6,901 nt of DNA from an uncultured Phycisphaerae bacterium. GTDB lineage: Bacteria > Planctomycetota > Phycisphaerae > Sedimentisphaerales > Anaerohalosphaeraceae. Position 1 is the first letter of the stretch. Each line of letters starts with the position of its first letter. Location: the NCBI GenBank assembly GCA_937995495.1, contig CALKKA010000053.1, positions 1-6,901 of the forward strand, read 5' to 3'. A program made the position numbers and the translations under genes. Shown piece after piece: positions 1 through 3,370 of this stretch. A model generated the notes under the pieces. The model made no database searches and was not told the DNA's origin. It saw nothing but the letters and a program-made list of their open reading frames with translations.

Positions 1-45
1 GTGCCTCTCAATCAGTGGCGTTTTATGCTTCGCATGAATAATAAT

Positions 46-1248
46 TCACTTGCCACAATTGACGCAGCAGCTGCCTCCGAGGAAAGTATCAGCCTGGCAG
101 TGTGGACATTGTCTCATCTGGGTTTTGCCGCAAAATGGACAGTGTCCACTTTTGGGAGGCATTTTTTTTCCACAAAGACAGCATTTGCCTGCGATGAGTC
201 TTTTTTCATAGATTCTTTGCTTATTGAAAAATTTCTTTTGTATAAGGTAGACCAGCAGGATCGCCACCATCAGCGAAACCACAATCAGTAGATAATGCCA
301 CAATGCCAAAATATGAAGCTTTTCGAGCAAATCAAACAATGCTCTAAAAAATGTCTTGGGAATCAAATCCAGCACAAGTTCTACGATTTTAAAGAGAATG
401 GGTATTGAGGCAATCGTCAATAGATGCGCCGAGAACAATGTTTGCGTTGCAAACTTTTTATTAGTACTCCTTGTATGCCAGAAGAGGGCCCCGGCAAAGA
501 TTGGCAGCAAAAACAGAAACTGCCAGCAGAGTTCCTTGAACGCATAAAACACTTCATATCGCTTAAGATCCGATATGAGCTTATCACGTTTTGATGAGCT
601 AGACGGACCAAACTGTTCAAAAAAGTCTTTGATCAGCTGCTGGTTGCTGATTGCTGAGCTTAGTGTGACAAGCTCGGCGTTGATTTTTTCATATTCTCTG
701 GAGATCCCCTGCATCGACTCTGCAACGCTTCCGCCGGGCGTTGGTTCATTATCTGCAATTTTTTCAAGCAGTTGGGTATCATAAACATCTTTACCGGTTT
801 TGTGTTCTTTGCGCCAGGCGGAAAGTCTCTGCTGAAGGCTTTGCCTCTTGACGAACATGCTCTTGATGTTTTGGTCTTCGGCGATTCCTTTAATGCGATG
901 AAAATATTCTTTGCAGTCGGGGTGCATCTTGGAAAGCCTGTCTTCATCGAAGAAGCTGTCTCTGCGAAGATAGTTATTATAGTCGTTAAGTACGATATTC
1001 TGCAGCCTGTCGAGTTTGTTAGCATTGGACCATTGATTTTCGATTAAAACCTGCCTACACTCCCACGGAAAATATTCATGAACGGAGGTGAGCTGTGATG
1101 TGTGGGCATCAAGTCCGACGAACACAACTGACAGAAGGAATATGTCCAGCAAGATCACGATGATCAGCGACAGTTTTCCGAGAGGTTCTTCTTCATTAAA
1201 CCGTGTCAACTTGCCCTTAAAAGCCAAAGCACCCTTAATAAAATTCAT
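46..1248 (-). CDS. Four-helix membrane protein with C-terminal double zinc ribbon, function unknown
   Basis: I do not recognise a named family. The 400-residue product has a short basic N-terminus, a first hydrophobic helix at about 27-47, and a polar, helix-rich region at about 48-238 with two cysteines (C64, C112). Three more membrane helices follow at about 239-258, 269-296 and 311-337. The C-terminus (356-400) holds four CxxC knuckles: C356/C359, C370/C373, C381/C384 and C395/C398. This is the pattern of two consecutive zinc ribbons. Positive charges flanking the helices suggest the N-terminus and ribbons are cytoplasmic and the 190-residue middle region is outside. The ATG start is chosen over an in-frame TTG at 1281 because an AAGAAGGG ribosome site lies 7 bases upstream of the ATG. 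It is the second gene of a minus-strand pair, 81 bases after the 143-aa gene. The function may be sensing or scaffolding across the membrane, but this is inference. Stop is TGA. Confidence 0.85.
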   Translation of the reverse strand: MNFIKGALAFKGKLTRFNEEEPLGKLSLIIVILLDIFLLSVVFVGLDAHTSQLTSVHEYFPWECRQVLIENQWSNANKLDRLQNIVLNDYNNYLRRDSFFDEDRLSKMHPDCKEYFHRIKGIAEDQNIKSMFVKRQSLQQRLSAWRKEHKTGKDVYDTQLLEKIADNEPTPGGSVAESMQGISREYEKINAELVTLSSAISNQQLIKDFFEQFGPSSSSKRDKLISDLKRYEVFYAFKELCWQFLFLLPIFAGALFWHTRSTNKKFATQTLFSAHLLTIASIPILFKIVELVLDLIPKTFFRALFDLLEKLHILALWHYLLIVVSLMVAILLVYLIQKKFFNKQRIYEKRLIAGKCCLCGKKMPPKSGHCPFCGKTQMRQCPHCQADTFLGGSCCVNCGK

Positions 1249-1255
1249 AATATGA

Positions 1256-1263
1256 CCCTTCTT
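1256..1263 (-). promoter_or_regulatory. Ribosome binding site deciding the start of the 400-aa gene
   Basis: Read on the minus strand, AAGAAGGG lies 7 bases before the ATG at 1248. The alternative in-frame TTG at 1281 has no comparable purine-rich site, so the ATG is preferred. Confidence 0.65.
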
Positions 1264-1329
1264 TCGCTGATTAAGTTTCAAAAGCTCTAAAGTGGCTCTC
1301 TAGTGGACTTTTTTACGACTCTGAGGGTA

Positions 1330-1761
1330 TCAAGATTGCTTAACATCGCCAAGGCGCACCACGGCATAGACCAGTGCTCCCAGAAGCCCAGCGACCAATG
1401 CGATGACGATCCAGATCCCAGAGCCTGTTCCCCGGGTGCGGATATCCTGGTACACCCACACTGTCACGAGGATGTTAACCACCAGACACAGCAGGACGAG
1501 CGGCATGTATTTGTCTTTGTGGGGGCGGTGATAGAACTTCTTCATTTGAGCACGGTGCTTTTCAAGCTCTAACTCGCGCATCTGGTTTTCATGCTCCATC
1601 TCGGCACGGCGCTGTTCGAGTTCCATCTCCCCCTCTTCGAGGTCCAAATGCTGCTGGGCTCGCTCCATGTCGAAGTCTTCGTGTTCTTCGGCGATGGCCA
1701 CGGCTGGCAGGGTAAAATACAAACTCGTTCCAATGAACATCGCTAACAATAGTTTTCTCAT
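1330..1761 (-). CDS. Small secreted/anchored protein: signal peptide, charged coiled coil, two C-terminal membrane helices
   Basis: The 143-residue product begins with a typical signal peptide (MRKLLLAMFI..., hydrophobic to about 22, plausible cleavage after A24 before EEHED). Residues 28-76 are extremely rich in Glu, Arg, Gln and Met and should form a coiled coil. Two membrane helices follow at about 85-103 and 114-136. The segment WVYQDIRTRG then GIWIVIALVAGLLGALVYAVVR resembles the short hydrophobic module seen in many bacterial membrane proteins and in PLD N-terminal (PLDc_N) regions. The start is well supported: AAGGGAG at 1768-1774 lies 6 bases before the ATG, and a strong promoter lies just upstream. 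It is the first gene of a minus-strand pair with the 400-aa zinc-ribbon membrane protein, so the two probably share a membrane role. No enzymatic motif is visible. The specific function is unknown. Confidence 0.85.
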   Translation of the reverse strand: MRKLLLAMFIGTSLYFTLPAVAIAEEHEDFDMERAQQHLDLEEGEMELEQRRAEMEHENQMRELELEKHRAQMKKFYHRPHKDKYMPLVLLCLVVNILVTVWVYQDIRTRGTGSGIWIVIALVAGLLGALVYAVVRLGDVKQS

Positions 1762-1793
1762 GAGGATCTCCCTTAAATCTCAAACCGCCTACC

Positions 1794-1822
1794 ATTAGAC
1801 TTATCCGGAATCTGAGTGTCAA
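1794..1822 (-). promoter_or_regulatory. Sigma-70-type promoter for the minus-strand operon
   Basis: On the minus strand, TTGACA (1822-1817) is separated by exactly 17 bases from TCTAAT (1799-1794). The -35 is perfect and the -10 matches 5 of 6. Expected transcription start is near 1787, giving a leader of about 26 bases that carries the AAGGGAG ribosome site of the 143-aa gene. Confidence 0.75.
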
Positions 1823-1860
1823 GGTATAAACTGGATCGATCTTGCCGTTGAAAACCAGCA

Positions 1861-1884
1861 TGCGTGCCAAACTGCGTACCAAGC
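1861..1884. repeat. 12-base tandem direct repeat
   Basis: TGCGTGCCAAAC (1861-1872) is followed directly by TGCGTACCAAGC (1873-1884), with 10 of 12 bases identical. It sits about 75 bases upstream of the predicted start of the minus-strand operon. It could be a paired regulator-binding site or a simple duplication. Confidence 0.6.
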
Positions 1885-1904
1885 ATGTACATCTGGCGTT
1901 CGTT

Positions 1905-1926
1905 GGGTCTTCGCCGGGTCTTCGGG
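1905..1926. repeat. 11-base tandem direct repeat
   Basis: GGGTCTTCGCC (1905-1915) is followed directly by GGGTCTTCGGG (1916-1926), 9 of 11 identical, then GGTCG-like sequence continues partially. It lies 20 bases from the 12-base tandem repeat. Function unknown. Confidence 0.6.
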
Positions 1927-2026
1927 TCGTGTCATAAATCTTTGTTAAAAAGTTATTAATCGTTTTCCCACAGGGACTTACAAAACCCCAGCTAAATCGG
2001 GGGGCATGATGTCGCAGGTTCAAGCC

Positions 2027-2055
2027 TTGTCACCCAGAGTCGTTAAGTTTATGTT
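2027..2055 (+). promoter_or_regulatory. Candidate promoter for the box-terminator array
   Basis: TTGTCA (2027-2032, 5 of 6 matches to the -35 consensus) is followed after 17 bases by TATGTT (2050-2055, 4 of 6). The predicted start is near 2062, about 80 bases before the first box. It is the best plus-strand promoter I find upstream of the array, but the -10 is only moderate. Confidence 0.4.
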
Positions 2056-2138
2056 TTAAAATCACTTAAGAGAATCCCCAAAAAGCCGGCGGACTGTCTT
2101 TTTTTCACTAATCGGAAATCTAGGCGGATTCTTTGAGG

Positions 2139-2170
2139 AAGCGGCGAACAAACCCGGACCAGCGGAGGTA
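2139..2170 (+). repeat. Box repeat, copy A
   Basis: The core at 2145-2167 starts CGAACAAA and ends CCAGCGGAG. It differs from copy B at two positions and from copy C at one. The flanks are diverged: AAGCGG precedes it instead of CGATGC, and GTAAAG follows instead of TATAAC. A is therefore the most divergent copy outside the core. Confidence 0.8.
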
Positions 2171-2178
2171 AAGCAAAT

Positions 2179-2198
2179 AGAAAAGTAAACGCTTTTCT
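2179..2198 (+). other. Small hairpin abutting terminator 1
   Basis: AGAAAAG (2179-2185) pairs perfectly with CTTTTCT (2192-2198) around a six-base loop (TAAACG). It ends exactly where the terminator 1 stem begins, so the two helices could stack. Units 2 and 3 show no equivalent strong hairpin. Confidence 0.5.
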
Positions 2199-2240
2199 GG
2201 CTTGCTGGGAAATCCTCCTTTTTCCCAGCAGGCCTCTTTT
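2199..2240 (+). terminator. Intrinsic terminator 1
   Basis: A 14-pair stem (2199-2212 with 2221-2234, one G-U pair) encloses the loop TCCTCCTT and is followed by TCTTTT. The opposite strand has no T run after the stem, so it acts on plus-strand transcripts. Confidence 0.8.
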
Positions 2241-2246
2241 GTGCGC

Positions 2247-2281
2247 CGATGCCGAACAAATCCGGGCCAGCGGAGTATAAC
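2247..2281 (+). repeat. Box repeat, copy B
   Basis: This 35-base copy runs from CGATGCCGAACAAA to CAGCGGAGTATAAC. It matches copy C at 32 of 35 positions. It begins 7 bases after the T tail of terminator 1, leaving no room for a separate promoter. Confidence 0.85.
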
Positions 2282-2310
2282 TGAATACTACCATCCTCTT
2301 TACGAAATTG

Positions 2311-2351
2311 GCCTGTCGGGACAACACCCTTTGTTCCGACGGGTCTTTTTT
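2311..2351 (+). terminator. Intrinsic terminator 2
   Basis: A 13-pair stem (2312-2324 with 2331-2343, including two G-U pairs) has a six-base loop (CACCCT) and is followed by TCTTTTTT. The T run is on the plus strand only. Confidence 0.85.
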
Positions 2352-2357
2352 ATGCCT

Positions 2358-2392
2358 CGATGCCGAACAAACCCCGACCAGCGGAGTATAAC
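2358..2392 (+). repeat. Box repeat, copy C
   Basis: This 35-base copy runs from CGATGCCGAACAAA to CAGCGGAGTATAAC, with three differences from copy B. It begins 7 bases after the T tail of terminator 2. Its GGAG (2383-2386) is 9 bases upstream of an ATG at 2396. Confidence 0.85.
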
Positions 2393-2425
2393 AATATGAA
2401 AAATAAAGCTAACGGCATTACGAAA

Positions 2426-2472
2426 GCCCGCCGGAACCTTGAACGCATGACTCGCCGGCGGGCCTTTTTTTT
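2426..2472 (+). terminator. Intrinsic terminator 3
   Basis: A perfect nine-pair stem (GCCCGCCGG at 2426-2434 with CCGGCGGGC at 2455-2463) encloses a 20-base loop and is followed by eight T residues. It lies about 90 bases before the sigma gene. Confidence 0.8.
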
Positions 2473-2524
2473 CTACGATCTTTCATTTTATGCTGGCGAA
2501 GTTAAGGCCACCCGGTGTTTTCAG

Positions 2525-2553
2525 TTGGTGGTTTGGCCCTGCATTGCTACAAT
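2525..2553 (+). promoter_or_regulatory. Candidate promoter of the sigma-kinase-FHA cluster, apparently leaderless
   Basis: TTGGTG (2525-2530, 3 of 6) and TACAAT (2548-2553, 5 of 6) are 17 bases apart. The expected start, 6-8 bases after the -10, falls at 2559-2561, on the ATG at 2560. The gene has no Shine-Dalgarno sequence before this ATG, which agrees with a leaderless message. Confidence 0.5.
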
Positions 2554-2559
2554 AAGCTC

Positions 2560-3300
2560 ATGAAAGATACACCCGCTGCCGGTCCCCGACAATTTGCCAC
2601 CACGCATTGGAGTTTAGTCGCCGCCGCCAGACTCGACGAGGCGAGTCAGACCCACGCTCGCGAGGCTCTTGGGGAGCTTTGCCGGACGTATTGGTATCCC
2701 CTTTATGCCTTTGTGAGAAGCCGTGGGTATTCGGCGGATGATGCTCAAGACCTGACACAGGCCTTTTTTACACAGATCATCAAAACAGGAGGGTTTTCCC
2801 ACGCAGATCGCAAACGGGGCCGCTTTCGCTCTTATCTGTTAGGTGCGATGAAACATTTCCTGGCGAATGAATGGCATCGAAGTCAAACGCAGAAACGAGG
2901 CGGCCAGGTACAATTTGTTGAATGGGATGCGCTTGATCTGGAGGCACGATACGCTGGCCTTTCAAACCGGTCTGATGACCCTGAACTCCTCTTTGACCGC
3001 GAATGGGCGATGGAGTCTATTGCCAGAGCCTTGAAGACCCTTCGAGAAGAAATGGAAAAGGTTGGCAAAGGGAGTCAGTTTGAAATACTCAAGCCAAGCC
3101 TTACCGGCCAAGACGACCAACCCCGGGAGGAAATCGCAGCCAAACTCAACATGACCGAAAGTGCGGTCAAGGTCGCCGTACACCGGCTGCGGCAGCGTTA
3201 CGGTAACCTGTTGCGGGCTGTTATCGCTGAGACTGTCAGCAGCCAGGAGGACCTCGACGATGAATTGCGCTATCTGGTAGCCGTTTTACGAAAAAAATAA
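2560..3300 (+). CDS. ECF-type RNA polymerase sigma factor of the kinase-linked 'ATTHWSLV' family
   Basis: The product (246 aa) directs RNA polymerase to alternative promoters. Residues 12-19 (FATTHWSL) are the signature at the N-terminus of this family, which in planctomycetes and relatives often lies next to Ser/Thr kinase genes. Region sigma-2 spans about 38-108, with YWYPLYAFVRSRGYSADDAQDLTQ followed by RGRFRSYLLGAMKHFLANEW (split here for length). Region sigma-4 spans about 155-220, with the helix-turn-helix around EIAAKLNMTESAVKVAVHRL. The C-terminus ends DDELRYLVAVL, also typical. The ATG at 2560 is chosen because it gives the usual family N-terminus. An in-frame GTG at 2515 has an AAGG 7 bases upstream and cannot be excluded, but would add 15 untypical residues. 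No anti-sigma gene is seen; regulation by the downstream kinase is inferred from known sigma/kinase pairs. The kinase gene follows after 70 bases. Confidence 0.93.
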   Translation: MKDTPAAGPRQFATTHWSLVAAARLDEASQTHAREALGELCRTYWYPLYAFVRSRGYSADDAQDLTQAFFTQIIKTGGFSHADRKRGRFRSYLLGAMKHFLANEWHRSQTQKRGGQVQFVEWDALDLEARYAGLSNRSDDPELLFDREWAMESIARALKTLREEMEKVGKGSQFEILKPSLTGQDDQPREEIAAKLNMTESAVKVAVHRLRQRYGNLLRAVIAETVSSQEDLDDELRYLVAVLRKK

Positions 3301-3358
3301 TTATATCTGTAACCTCCGAGTGTGTTTCTTTCAGGAATAGGTGGATGAAACACGAAAT

Positions 3359-3362
3359 GGAG
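3359..3362 (+). promoter_or_regulatory. Ribosome binding site deciding the kinase start
   Basis: GGAG lies 8 bases before the ATG at 3371. The upstream in-frame GTG at 3341 has AGGA only 4 bases away and would add ten residues before the family-typical start, so the ATG is preferred. Confidence 0.55.
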
Positions 3363-3370
3363 ATTCGATC

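Larger units (their letters stand above)
2139..2472 (+). ncRNA. Tandem array of three box-linker-terminator units (possible small RNAs or attenuators)
   Basis: Three units follow one another with box-to-box periods of 108 and 111 bases. Each has a conserved box (copies at 2145-2167, 2253-2275 and 2364-2386 for the 23-base core), an AT-rich linker, and a GC-rich hairpin with a T tail. The linkers of units 2 and 3 also share TTACGAAA (2300-2307 and 2418-2425) just before the terminator stem. The T tails are on the plus strand only, so the transcript reads left to right, yet no plus-strand gene lies upstream. This implies non-coding transcripts or a long attenuated leader. I do not recognise the box as a known riboswitch, T-box or small-RNA family. 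Confidence 0.45.
1762..2559. other. Long divergent intergenic region
   Basis: About 800 bases lie between the minus-strand operon and the plus-strand sigma gene. From left to right it holds the operon promoter, a 12-base and an 11-base tandem duplication (1861-1926), a plus-strand promoter candidate (2027-2055), and three box-terminator units (2139-2472). A promoter for the sigma gene follows at 2525-2553. I find no convincing protein gene. The open frames here lack ribosome sites and recognisable protein character, with one possible leader frame (2396-2563) discussed under findings. No tRNA, rRNA or CRISPR structure is seen. Confidence 0.7.

Noticed and set aside
4..24. Weak terminator at the left edge
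   Set aside because: GCC/GGC with an internal mismatch followed by GTTTT gives only about five pairs. It cannot be called without the sequence to the left.
1589..2023. Minus-strand open frame of 144 codons overlapping the small membrane-protein gene
   Set aside because: It overlaps the well-supported 143-aa gene in another frame, has no ribosome site or recognisable protein pattern, and crosses that gene's promoter.
2080..2110. A fourth terminator upstream of box A
   Set aside because: AAAAAG and CTTTTT can pair around a 12-base loop before the T run, but the stem is six mostly A-T pairs, far weaker than the three downstream terminators.
2139..2472. Type III toxin-antitoxin RNA repeats
   Set aside because: Type III antitoxins have directly adjoining repeats of about 35 bases and one terminator before a toxin gene. 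Here the period is about 110 bases, each unit has a terminator, and the next gene is a sigma factor.
2139..2472. Integron attC array or CRISPR
   Set aside because: The boxes lack paired GTTRRRY/RYYYAAC core sites and internal symmetry for attC, and only three copies with structured, terminator-bearing spacers argue against CRISPR. No integrase or cas gene is present.
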